DNA of 64,000 bases from CAVPNY01 sp963706905 (GTDB lineage: Bacteria; Chloroflexota; Anaerolineae; Anaerolineales; UBA4823): the NCBI GenBank assembly GCA_963706905.1, contig CAVPNY010000013.1, positions 1 through 64,000 of the forward strand. The letters run 5' to 3'. Made by a program: the position numbers and the translations under genes. Below, in pieces: positions 55,228-64,000 of the stretch. Below the pieces are notes generated by a model. That model was not told where the DNA came from and searched no databases. It saw only the letters and a list, made by a program, of their open reading frames with translations. Within the stretch, counting starts at the first letter, position 1, and each line of letters opens with the position of its first letter.

Positions 55228-55887
55228 TCAGCCTCCTTCGCCCAGATCCAACATAGCCTTAAAGCGGTCCATGGATGAAGCCAGCATCACCAGGTGAATA
55301 ATATCGCCTTTGCGGAATTCGGTGCCCGAAAGCGGGATGAAGGCCTGTCCCTGGCGGGTAATGGCGGTCACATCGATCTCTCCAGGTACAACTAATGACC
55401 TGACCATTTTCCCGATCAATTGAGGAGAGGCGTCCAGGTTGACCATGCACACCTCGCCGTGACCGAAGGTAAGGGTCGGGTCGAGCTCGGCGTGTAGGAG
55501 CAACTCCCGGATACGCTCTGCGCCCCAAGTGGTTGAGGAGATGGTCATCAGCCCCAGACGGCGGTAAATTTCTGCATTGCGCGGATCATACAGGCGCGCC
55601 ACCACACGCGGCACACGGAAGATGTGGCGGGCGATGCGCGCTGCGACAATATTGGCATTGTCGGAAGAGCTGGTCGCAGCGAAAGCATCCGCGCGCTCAA
55701 TCCCGGCCTCGATCAACACCTTCCGATCGAAGCCCACCCCCCGGACGGTACGGCCTTTAAATTCTGGGCCGAGGCGGGCCAGGGCCGCCGAATCGCGGTC
55801 GATGACCACAACCTGGTGACCATCCTCTACCATGAACCGGCTAACCTGCTCGCCTACCCGGCCACAACCCATTACAATGATTTTCAT
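55228..55887 (-). CDS. TrkA/RCK-type potassium transport regulator, first copy
   Basis: A 219-aa protein starting at ATG 55887 (MKIIVMGCGRVGEQV), whose ATGA overlaps the ATPase stop by 4 nt. RCK_N has GCGRVG and VIDRDSAALARL (Asp, NAD-type), then RCK_C (EVCMVNLDASPQLIGKMVRSLVVPG...GTEFRKGDIIHLVML). Two single-RCK proteins in a row usually form the ring of one channel. No TrkH/KtrB pore gene is present in this window; the KimA-like transporters nearby are the possible clients. An upstream in-frame extension to 55959 is not conserved. Confidence 0.88.
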   Translation of the reverse strand: MKIIVMGCGRVGEQVSRFMVEDGHQVVVIDRDSAALARLGPEFKGRTVRGVGFDRKVLIEAGIERADAFAATSSSDNANIVAARIARHIFRVPRVVARLYDPRNAEIYRRLGLMTISSTTWGAERIRELLLHAELDPTLTFGHGEVCMVNLDASPQLIGKMVRSLVVPGEIDVTAITRQGQAFIPLSGTEFRKGDIIHLVMLASSMDRFKAMLDLGEGG

Positions 55888-58791
55888 GGCGCACTTCCTC
55901 CTGTAAACGTCAGTCTTTCTTCTCTTTGCATTCTGCGGACGATTCCTTTTCGAATCCAATCCAGGCTATATAACACGAATGGATACAAAGCCAACCCGAT
56001 CCAGAAATAGGATGGCATGGGGACATGGTTAAATATTTCAGCCAAAGGCGGGAAATAGATCAGAATCAGGATTATCAAAATTTCGACAAAGACCCCTACA
56101 AGCAAGAAACGATTCCTCAGCCAACCCAGGTGCCGACCGCGGGCTTTCTCGGTGCGGCAGGCAAAGGCATTGCCTACCTGCGACATGACAACACCGGCAT
56201 GAAAAGTGGTCACAGCCAAGAGATACAGGCTGGCTGGGTCTACGGACAAATCCGGCAAGAACTCAAGCAGCGACGGCGGGAGGAATCCAGGAGTGACCGC
56301 CCCTGCCATCACATAAACCAGGAAGAAGCCGGTGTAACACAGGAGCGCTTCGATCATGCCCAACCAGAGAAAAGAGCGCATTATTAAGTGGCGATCCAAG
56401 AGAGGTTGATTCCGCCGGCGGGGTGGGCGCCGCATTACATCAGGCTCAGGTTTCTCAGTCCCCAGAGCCAATGCGGGCAGCAAGTCAGTGCCAAGGTCAA
56501 TCGCCAGGATCTGGATCACCAGCAAAGCCAAAGGAATATTAAACAGGGCAGTCAGGATGAAGGGCAAGACCTCCGGCACGTTGCTGGAGAAAATATAGGT
56601 GATAAATTTGCGCAGATTATCATAAATCGCTCGACCTTCCTCGATGGCACTGACGAAATCACTAAAGTTATCGTCCGTCAAAATGACATCGGCGGCTTCC
56701 TTGGCAACATCGGTGCCGACCATGCCCATCGCCACGGCGACATCTGCCTTGCGCAGGGCGGGGGCATCGTTGACCCCGTCACCGGTGACCGCCACCACGT
56801 CGCCGCGTGCCTGGTATGCTGCCACCAGGCGCAACTTATGATCAGGCGCCATACGGGCATAAATGATCTCCTTCTCCAGAAGACCCTGCAGCTCAATATC
56901 ATTCATCGCTTCGAATTCTGCGCCAGTGACGATGGAGGGATTGGGCGTGGTGAGCATACCCACGCGACGAGCCAGCGACTCGGCCGTCAATCCGTAATCA
57001 CCGGTGATCATCACCATGCGAATGCCAGCCTGGTGCAGCGTATCCATAGCACGCGCCACCTCCGGCCGGGGTGGGTCCATCATGGCCATCAGGCCCAGGA
57101 AGGTCAGATCGCGCTCGATGCTCTCCGCTGAATAGGCGTCCGAACGGTTGGGCAGCTTGCGCCGGGCCAGAGCCAGCACGCGCAACGCGCCACGCGCAAA
57201 ATCATCATTAGCCGCCAGGATCTCGTTACGCAACCTCTCATCCAGGAGACGTTCATCACCATCCATCAGAATATGAGTGCACAATTGCAAGACTTCGCGC
57301 GGGGCACCCTTGATATAGGCAATCTCCCGCATGAAAGTGAAAGGATCTGGGGTGAAATCGGAGGCGGTGCCCAACTCGCTTACGATTTCCTCGAAAGAAT
57401 CTGGAGCCCTGGGCATCCAGGCAACTGCATCTTCCAACTGATGGATAGTGGTCATACGTTTGCGCCGGGCGTCGAAGGGCAATTCGTGGATGCGCGGCTG
57501 GCTCTCTTCAAGGTCCTGATCGTGGACGCCGCCTTTCAAGGCGGCGACCCGTAAGGCGGCTTCGGTCTGGTCGCCCAGGCAGGTCCAGTAGCGATGTTCG
57601 GCCGAGGGCGGATACAAGCGGGAGTTGTTGCACTGGGTGGCGGCGATCAACAGGGCATTCAGGTTCGAACTCGAGCGAGGTGCCGGTCAGGTCAGGCGAG
57701 AAACTGCCATCTGGATTATAGCCAGATCCGGATACGGTTAAGCGCTGGCCGGCGATCCAAACTTCGCGCACGGTCATCTGATTTTGGGTCAACGTGCCGC
57801 TCTTGTCGGTGCAGATAATCGAAACCGAACCGAGCGTCTCCAGCATCGCCAGTTTCTTAACCAGCACGCCGCGCTTCGCCAGACGCTGCGCCGCCATGGC
57901 CAATGAGAGGGTGACGGTCGCTGGCAGCCCCTCTGGCACGGTCGCTACGAGGATGCCTAAGGCGAGCAGGAAAGACTCAAAAGTCCCCAGCCCCACATCA
58001 AAAATGCCCACCACGAAGACAATTCCGCCGATCCCCAGTGCGGCCAATGAAAGGCGGCGGGTGATGCGCGCCATCTCCAGCTGAAGCTGGCTATGCTCCT
58101 CAGCGACAACCTGGGAAAGCTGGGCGATACGCCCAAACTGAGTAAGCATGCCGGTGGCATAGATCACTGCCCGGCCGGTGCCGGAAACAACCGAAGTCCC
58201 AGCAAAGACCAGGTTGGGGCGCTCCAGCTCGCTGATGCCCTCGCGCAGCGAGGCATCAGCCGTCTTACGGGCAGGGACGGCCTCACCGGTGAGGGTGGCA
58301 TTGTTAACGCGCAGCCCATACTCCTCGACCACACGCGTGTCCGCGGGAATATTATCGCCTTCCTCCAGGATCAGGACATCGCCCGGCACGAGCTGATCGG
58401 CCGGAACCTGGGCTTCAGCGCCTGCACGAGCCAAGCGAGCATAGTCCGGCAAGATCTGGCGCAAGGACTGCATAGCCTGCTGGGCGCGGTATTCACTCCA
58501 GAAGGTGAAACCAGCATTGACCAGGATGATGACCCAGATCACTATCCCCAAAGCCGGCTGCGAGACGACAAAAGCCAGCGCTCCGGCCCCCCAAAGGATC
58601 AGGGCCAGGGGATAGGTGATGTATCTCAAGAGCATGCGCCAGCGCGGCGGAGGCGGGGGCTCGGCGAGGCGATTGTCGCCATAGAGCGAGCGGCGCGCGG
58701 CGACTTCTGCATCCGACAGGCCCGCTGGTGTTGTTTCCAGCGTCTGGTATACGTCTGAGACGCGCAGGCTATAGATCGGTTCAGAACTCAT
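55884..58791 (-). CDS. P2-type cation-transporting ATPase (one frameshift)
   Basis: About 968 aa when joined. It has a cation_ATPase_N domain (SLRVSDVYQTLETTPAGLSDAEV), actuator motif LTGEAVPARK, PEGLPATVTLSLAMAAQR (P2 signature), the phosphorylation motif CTDKSGTLTQNQM (Asp; Ser in place of the usual Thr of DKTGT), MITGDYGLTA, VTGDGVNDAPAL and C-terminal helices ending with a basic tail. The frame breaks near 57655; open pieces are 57508-58791 and 55884-57650. P2-type pumps move Ca2+, Na+/K+ or Mn2+; the ion is not determinable. It stands 17 nt after the KimA-like gene and overlaps the TrkA-like gene by 4 nt. Confidence 0.85.
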
Positions 58792-58808
58792 TTAGGATAA
58801 GGACCGAT

Positions 58809-60602
58809 TCAGTCCTTTGGAGCATCACTGGGAGGATCTTCCGATCCAGATGATTTCTCTAAATATGATTTAAGAAAGGATGATTGGTCGCCATGGGTGG
58901 CCTGATCAAACTCGCCTGCAGGAACGGGCTTTTCATAGCGGACCGGCCGGCGCACGCCAAACAGCTCCCAGAAGCGAGCAATTGACACCAACAAGGTATA
59001 CCGATACTCTTGAGTTCTGAGAGATTGCCATTCCACAATCGAACCCATCGGACCCTCGACGCGTGATTTCTCCCGGATGATGCGGTAGATCTGGTTGGGG
59101 TCGCGGTAACCGACCGGGGAAATCAAAATCGCATGGGCCATCAACACCAGGACGGTCAAGGAAATCAGCACGATCCACCCGCCCTCAGCCCATTTTCCCA
59201 CGATCTGTCCGACAAAAACCAGAGCTGCCAGGGTCGTCGCCAGGGTAGCACCTAAGGAGCCCCACACACGCTTGCGGCCCGTAGCGGTTTGCAGGATGTG
59301 TTTGCGAATAGCAAGACCCATGGCGGTAATAGGTAAGAAGACCCCCACACCATAAAAAGGCACCGCCGCTCCAGTGTTGCCACGAACCAGTAATTGAATA
59401 ACAATGGCAGCCAGGATTGCCGCGGTAACCGGTCGAGTAAAAGTCCCTTTTGGATTCCGATAGACCACAAACTCCGGGATTTCCCCAATGGCCACATTGC
59501 GCCAAGCCATAGCTTGCAAGTCCTGGTAGGCGGTCATCGAGGCCGCAGCCAGCAGTAAGACAGCCAGGATCTGGTAAGCCCAAAACAAGATCGTCCCGCC
59601 TTGAACTTGCCCAAATCCGATAGAAGCCAGATTGCCTACCAGTGACATGTTCAGGGTTCCATTGAACACGTTAAAACGAAGGGAAAATGCCGTCAAAAAC
59701 AGAGTTGTCAAACCTCCATAGAAAAGAAAAGAGGTCTGCACAATGCGACCAATGCCTGACTTACCGCTGTAAAAATGCCACAAGCCCTTTAAACGAGGCA
59801 GGCGCTGCTTGCCCCACTTGACCAGCCGGGTGTCTTCATCAATCACGAATTGGATGCCATTCGACATGGCTTCCAGGCCGCTCAGGGCAACCATACCTTT
59901 CATGGAAGCAGTCAATAGATGGTAGAGTGCCTGGCTGAGTGAGACCGTCTGAGGCGCTTCTGTGACCGGAACGGCTGGCACACCACGGAAATGAGCGATA
60001 AAGAGACCAATGGCCATTAAAATCGTCAACATGATGAAAATGGCAAGCAAGGTAAACACAACTTGAGCCGATTCGCCCCGCCCGCGGATAGTCAGGTACC
60101 AGGTGATGGTGGCCAAACCAGCTCCAATCAGGAAATGCCATACCCAAGAAACATTGTATCCGCCCGCAACCGATAAAAGCTGATCGGAACCCGAAAGCGT
60201 CGAAACTACGATGGTCAACACATAATCCTGAATCAGAACCACTGCCACGATTAAACTCAAAGAGGGGCCCAAATAGCGCATGGAAGCCGTAAAAGAACCG
60301 CCGCCCTCATTGAAGACTCCCAGGGAGTACATGTACAATGCGCCGAATACGAAGTTGGCAATGGCAATGACTGCCACGGCGATATAGCCATACTGCTGCA
60401 ACCCATATGGATGCAAAGCGCTCATCAGCTCGCCAGTGGCGTAGAAATAGGAAGTGAAATAATCCACGCCAAAGAGGGCTAAAGCAGCCAACATACCGAC
60501 CTGTCCGGCACCATGGATAAAAGCATCTTCTTCGCGCTCGTGCGGCGAAATTCGATAGGCTAAAAAGAAGATAACAAGTAAAAGACCAATCGCAAACAGC
60601 AT
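58809..60602 (-). CDS. KimA-like APC-superfamily potassium transporter, copy 1
   Basis: A 597-aa protein with about 12 membrane helices and a C-terminal cytoplasmic tail of ~100 residues. The first helix has GVDYFTSYFYATGE (45-58), where Asp47 and Tyr54 have the same 7-residue spacing as the K+-binding Asp and Tyr of Bacillus KimA (SSDALSSVAY); later MTAYQDLQAMAWRN resembles the AYQDF motif of that family. Such proteins are often labelled amino-acid permeases. RCK proteins in the operon favour K+. The tail (IVEWQSLRTQEYRYTLLVSIARF) is conserved in copy 2. It starts 38 nt after the 372-aa protein. Confidence 0.75.
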   Translation of the reverse strand: MLFAIGLLLVIFFLAYRISPHEREEDAFIHGAGQVGMLAALALFGVDYFTSYFYATGELMSALHPYGLQQYGYIAVAVIAIANFVFGALYMYSLGVFNEGGGSFTASMRYLGPSLSLIVAVVLIQDYVLTIVVSTLSGSDQLLSVAGGYNVSWVWHFLIGAGLATITWYLTIRGRGESAQVVFTLLAIFIMLTILMAIGLFIAHFRGVPAVPVTEAPQTVSLSQALYHLLTASMKGMVALSGLEAMSNGIQFVIDEDTRLVKWGKQRLPRLKGLWHFYSGKSGIGRIVQTSFLFYGGLTTLFLTAFSLRFNVFNGTLNMSLVGNLASIGFGQVQGGTILFWAYQILAVLLLAAASMTAYQDLQAMAWRNVAIGEIPEFVVYRNPKGTFTRPVTAAILAAIVIQLLVRGNTGAAVPFYGVGVFLPITAMGLAIRKHILQTATGRKRVWGSLGATLATTLAALVFVGQIVGKWAEGGWIVLISLTVLVLMAHAILISPVGYRDPNQIYRIIREKSRVEGPMGSIVEWQSLRTQEYRYTLLVSIARFWELFGVRRPVRYEKPVPAGEFDQATHGDQSSFLKSYLEKSSGSEDPPSDAPKD

Positions 60603-60640
60603 CGTCTTCTCACGTTTTTTCTAGGGGTTGAAGGGAGCGG

Positions 60641-61759
60641 TCATTGACCAGATTGCGCATCGAAGGCCTGCTCCAGCATGCGCAATTCTCCCAGCAGGTG
60701 TTTGCGCGTGGAGTGGCTCAGGCGGGTATCCTGAGCGACCTTGACTTCCTCCATGTGCACGGCGCGCACCACGAACGCAGGCACGAACATGATCCGCCCG
60801 GCGGGGATGACCTCAAAATTGTGCATCTTCATCTCCAGGTCCTGGTCATCGAAGTATGGCAGGCTCAAGCTCAGACCGCGATTAAGATCCTGGGCAGCCG
60901 CCCGGAGCTGAATGGTATGGATGATCTCGCCGGTTTCATATTGCGCCAGGGCGCGACCCTGGTTGATTAACTGACCCAGCATGCCGTAGCGTTTCTGCTG
61001 GTATTGCTCATCGGCAACAATATAAGGCGCCAGGGCAAAAGCAGAATGTAAGATTGACAGGAAGCGCTGCATCGAGGCAATGTGAGCCTCCGCCTCCTGG
61101 AAAGAATTGACCAGCAGCTTGCCCCGATCGTCAAAGGGCACCCATTGTGGCAAGTAAAAGCGGCGGGCAGCAGGAACATATGGTACGAGCAATTCGCCGC
61201 GCCCAAACTCGCCCTGGCTATCTTCAACGATAGCGTCCGTGGTGGCTGTGATGGCTGATTCTGGCTCGAATTCGTCCGGGATTGGGATGGTGGGGATCTC
61301 CTCACCTTCTGCTGCGAGGTAAGTCACCGAACGCCCGGATGGAAGCATACTATGGACCATGTGCTGGGCGGTAGCAAAACGGATCAGCGCGGCGCTCACC
61401 GCGACAGAGCGATGGCCAGACTCTTCCAATTCAACCAGACGTTGTTCCAGCGCCAGGCGCAAATTCGTGCGCGTTAGGCGATCAACCAAACCCCCTGCCA
61501 TCTGTTCACGAAAGTCAGGTGGAATCGGTTGGGGCTTAGCATCGTCAACGGCGCAAATCACCCGGTCGGGCAGCTTGAAATGCACCTGGGGCGATTTTTG
61601 AAGCATCGCCTCGGCGATCGAACGCGCCTGGGCTTCCAGGAAACGGCGCACAATCGAAGGTTGAGCAGAAAACAAGGCCTGTTGCGCTTCATAATCCTGG
61701 CGAAGCTGGCCAGTCGCCTGATCAGTCTGCCCGGTAGAAGCCAAATCGGATTTGTCCAT
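60641..61759 (-). CDS. Uncharacterised soluble partner of the KimA-like transporter, copy 1
   Basis: A 372-aa protein with no signal peptide or membrane helix. It has a mostly helical N-terminus (ALFSAQPSIVRRFLEAQARSIAEAML), a middle segment (LLVPYVPAARRFYLPQWVPFDDRGKLLVNS) and a conserved C-terminal part (DLNRGLSLSLPYFDDQDLEMKMHNFEVIPAGRIMFVPAFVVRAV then a helix LSHSTRKHLLGELRMLEQAF). A paralog of the C-terminal part is at 63703-64000 next to transporter copy 2. I do not recognise the family. The fixed pairing with a KimA-like transporter suggests a cytoplasmic regulator, assembly factor or accessory subunit. Confidence 0.7.
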   Translation of the reverse strand: MDKSDLASTGQTDQATGQLRQDYEAQQALFSAQPSIVRRFLEAQARSIAEAMLQKSPQVHFKLPDRVICAVDDAKPQPIPPDFREQMAGGLVDRLTRTNLRLALEQRLVELEESGHRSVAVSAALIRFATAQHMVHSMLPSGRSVTYLAAEGEEIPTIPIPDEFEPESAITATTDAIVEDSQGEFGRGELLVPYVPAARRFYLPQWVPFDDRGKLLVNSFQEAEAHIASMQRFLSILHSAFALAPYIVADEQYQQKRYGMLGQLINQGRALAQYETGEIIHTIQLRAAAQDLNRGLSLSLPYFDDQDLEMKMHNFEVIPAGRIMFVPAFVVRAVHMEEVKVAQDTRLSHSTRKHLLGELRMLEQAFDAQSGQ

Positions 61760-61903
61760 AGATCACCCGTTTCACCTGCCGAGTCATTTATTCACAAGAT
61801 GCGGAAATGTCCAGGCTGGCTCTCTACTGCCAGTCAGTTTAGATGGCAAGAAACCGTCGCTATATTTTACTCCCCCGCGGATCTTTGGAAGAGGAAGTTT
61901 TCC
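61760..61903. other. 144-bp junction between the two transporter modules
   Basis: The only gap above 40 bp in the ion-transport operon. A weak minus-strand promoter is possible: TTGCCA with a 17-nt spacer before TAGAGA (upstream of ATG 61759). No riboswitch fold that I can support; a c-di-AMP (ydaO-type) element should be searched for by covariance model. Confidence 0.35.
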
Positions 61904-63692
61904 CTATTCGCCGGTTTTTACATCCGGGTCCGAGCCAAGGTAAGGGGCTAAAATGGATGGCGCGTCAGGATGATCGACATGGATGGCGTGATCATAATCG
62001 CCAGCCGGCACCGGCGCCGTATCATAACGCAGCGGCCGCCGCACGCCAAAGATCTCAAAGAATTTAGCCACAGACACAAGCAGATGGTAGCGATATTCCT
62101 GCATTTTGAGCGACTGCCACTCCACGATCGAAGCCATGGCGCCCTGCACGCGGGCTTTCTCACGCACAATGCGGTGTATTTGCTGCGGGCCGCGGTAGCC
62201 ATAAGGTGAAAGCAATATGGCGTGCGCTGCCAGGATCAATATACTGAAGGAGATCAGCACCACCCAGCCGCCTTCGTTCCATTTGCCCACGATCTGGCCA
62301 ACGAAGACAAATGCAGCCAGCAAAGTCGCCAGGGTTGCCCCGGCGACTCCCCAACGTCGCTTCCGCCCGGTTTCGTTCTGTTTGATGTGGCGGCGCACCG
62401 CCAGGCCCATCACCATGATCGGCATGAACACGCCGATGCCATAATACGGGACTGCCAGGGTGGTCCTGCCGCGCACAATGAGCATGATCACCAGTGCGAC
62501 GATGAATCCAGCTGTGACCGAGCGGGTAAAGGTGCCCTGTAAGTTGCGGTAAACCACCACCTCAGGGATCTCGCCAATGGCGACATCTCTCCAGGCGGTA
62601 GCCTGCAAGTCTTGCATGGCCGTCATGGAGGCCGCTGCCAAGAGGGCCACCGCCAGGATCTGGTAAGCCCAGAACAGAATCATGCCGCCAGGAATTTGGC
62701 CAAACCCGATCCAGGCCAGGTTGCCAACCAGCGTTCGACCCAATGTACCGTCGAAAGCGTTGAAACGGATAGCCCAGGCCGTCAGGAAGAATGTCCCCAA
62801 ACCACCATAGAACAGGAAGGAGGTCTGGACGAAGCGCCCGATACCCGACTTGCCGCTGTAGAAGTTCCATAAGCCTTTCAGGCGCGGCAGGCGTTTCTTG
62901 CCCCACTGGACGATACCCGCATCCTCATTCTTAACGAACTGGATACCATTCGACATGGCCTCCAGGCCGCTCAATGCAACCATACCTTTCATGGTCGCAG
63001 TCAGCAGGTGATAGAGCGCCTGCCGAATCGAAGCCGATTGCACTTCTTCCACATCCGGTAAGGCTCCTACCCCCCTGGAATGAGCGATGAGCAATCCTAC
63101 AGCCATGGTAACCGTCAGCATGACAAAGATGCCCAGCAGGATGAACACAATGCGCGCTCGACTCACCGCGTCCACGAATGGTCAGATAATATGTGGTGGA
63201 TGCCAAAACTGCACCAATGGCAAAATGCAACCACCAGTACTTGCCGTACAGGTTGAGAATTGATAACAGCTGATCACCCCCAGACAGTGCTGAGACCACA
63301 ATCGTAAACACATAATCCTGGATCAGCACGACTGCCACGATCAAGCTCAGGGTTGGCCACAGGTAGCGCATGGAAGCCGTATAAGAACCACCTCCCTCGT
63401 TGATAAATCCCAACGAGTACATATACAAAGCGCCAAAGACCAGGTTGGCGAAGGCGATAAATGCGGCGGCAATATACCCCCAGTGCTGCAGCCCATAGGG
63501 GCGCAAGGCATGCATCATCTCGCCTGTGCCGTAGAAGAAGGAGGTAAAGTAGTCGACGCCAAACAGTGCGACGGCAGCCAGCAAGCCGATCTGTCCAGCG
63601 CCATGCACATGGGCATCCTCAGGCTTTTCCCTAGGCGAGGCACGATACGACAAAAATATGATCACAACCAACAGGAGAATGGAAAAAATCAT
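61904..63692 (-). CDS. KimA-like APC-superfamily potassium transporter, copy 2 (one frameshift)
   Basis: About 595 aa when joined, highly similar to the protein at 58809-60602 over its length (for example YMYSLGFINEGGGSYTASMR and SLIVAVVLIQDY). The first-helix motif GVDYFTSFFYGTGE keeps Asp and Tyr at 7-residue spacing. The frame breaks near 63175; open pieces are 62931-63749 and 61904-63175. The start is ATG 63692 (MIFSILLLVV) with SD AAGGA; the upstream in-frame extension to 63749 overlaps the preceding gene. It lies 10 nt after the partner protein copy 2. The tail (IVEWQSLKMQEYRYHLLVSVAKFFE) is shared with copy 1. Confidence 0.75.
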
Positions 63693-63702
63693 AACTGGTT
63701 CC

Positions 63703-64000
63703 TTAAAGACCTGCGAGGCGCCGGTCTGGTTTATCAAAGGCTCTCTCAAGCGTCTTGAGTAAATCCAAAAGATGATCGCGGGTCGACGGGCTCATCTTTT
63801 TCTGGTTCGATATTTCACTTTGTTGATAACGGGCGGCCCAAACCACAAAAAATGGGTCGAAGCTGACTCGCCCAGCTGGAATCACTTCAAAACTATGGAT
63901 CTTCATTTCTAGATTTTGATCGTCAAAGTACGGCAGGCTCAAAGTAAATCCACGATTCAGAGCATGGGCCTCTACCCGCCTGCGAATGAGGCGGATAATC
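63703..64000 (-). CDS. Uncharacterised soluble partner protein, copy 2 (N-terminus beyond window)
   Basis: The C-terminal ~98 residues only; the frame is open to the window edge. It reads ALNRGFTLSLPYFDDQNLEM then KIHSFEVIPAGRVSFDPFFV and a terminal helix STRDHLLDLLKTLERAF, aligning to the end of the protein at 60641-61759 almost position for position. Its stop is 10 nt before the ATG of transporter copy 2, matching the gene order of the first module. Confidence 0.75.
   Translation of the reverse strand, partial: IIRLIRRRVEAHALNRGFTLSLPYFDDQNLEMKIHSFEVIPAGRVSFDPFFVVWAARYQQSEISNQKKMSPSTRDHLLDLLKTLERAFDKPDRRLAGL

Noticed and set aside
58809..60602. Annotating the transporter as an amino-acid permease
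   Set aside because: APC membership is clear, but the Asp/Tyr spacing and RCK neighbours fit K+ better; neither is proven.
1..64000. Mobile elements, phage genes, tRNA/rRNA genes or CRISPR arrays
   Set aside because: I looked for transposase or integrase motifs, cloverleaf-like segments in gaps and direct-repeat arrays and found none that could be supported.

Overview
The window looks like a chromosomal segment of a Chloroflexota bacterium, most likely class Anaerolineae. This is an inference from gene content, not from a marker tree. The clues are MalT-type LuxR regulators, surface proteins with Thr/Pro stalks, small 'YYEIKI' proteins, an F420-type nitroreductase relative, many GAF/NarL signalling genes, and moderate-to-high GC. 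I see no phage genes, transposases, CRISPR arrays, tRNAs or rRNAs.

Layout. 0-0.4 kb: a HEPN/MNT toxin-antitoxin-like pair cut by the left edge. 0.46-11.2 kb: a badly frameshifted C39-like peptidase/TPR gene, an SbcD-like nuclease without SbcC, a membrane SpoIIE phosphatase, an XRE/NB-ARC/TPR regulator, an NBR1-domain surface protein and an SDR. 11.3-22.8 kb: a MalT-like activator followed by two co-directional blocks. Each block opens with the same 67-bp promoter block and a paralogous ~75-aa protein, and they lead into a membrane protein, a DDN-like nitroreductase, an alpha/beta hydrolase, a beta-lactamase-fold hydrolase, a membrane M28 peptidase, an E2-like acyltransferase and a class III aminotransferase. 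22.9-26.2 kb: a NarL-type two-component system. 26.7-30.4 kb: M48 protease, GlsB-like protein and an ABC-2 exporter. 30.5-36.5 kb: sugar metabolism, with an enolase-superfamily enzyme, GH13, and a melA/aldolase/PfkB operon that looks like a galactoside-to-tagatose route. 36.8-44.6 kb: CorA, a YbaK-like deacylase, DUF1295, a zinc-ribbon protein, MoaA, DUF92, a PH-domain protein and a SIMPL protein. A 21-bp-phased array of DnaA-box sequences lies between the DUF92 and PH genes. 44.8-54.5 kb: housekeeping genes, with a nucleotidyltransferase, GatB, glutamate dehydrogenase, a REC-GGDEF protein, DnaN, a PEP-synthase-like protein and a deoxynucleoside kinase. 54.5-64 kb: a minus-strand ion-transport operon, with a duplicated pair (uncharacterised ~372-aa soluble protein plus KimA-like APC transporter), then a P2-type ATPase and two TrkA/RCK proteins.

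Two themes matter. First, about a dozen of roughly 55 genes carry single-base frameshifts that can be stitched back into full-length proteins, several at homopolymers. Assembly error in a metagenomic or long-read sequence is the simplest explanation, though true decay cannot be excluded. Second, the best candidates for undescribed biology are the tandem soluble-protein/KimA-like module at the right end, the repeated MalT-associated promoter with its small-protein paralogs, and the phased DnaA-box array 7.5 kb from dnaN.
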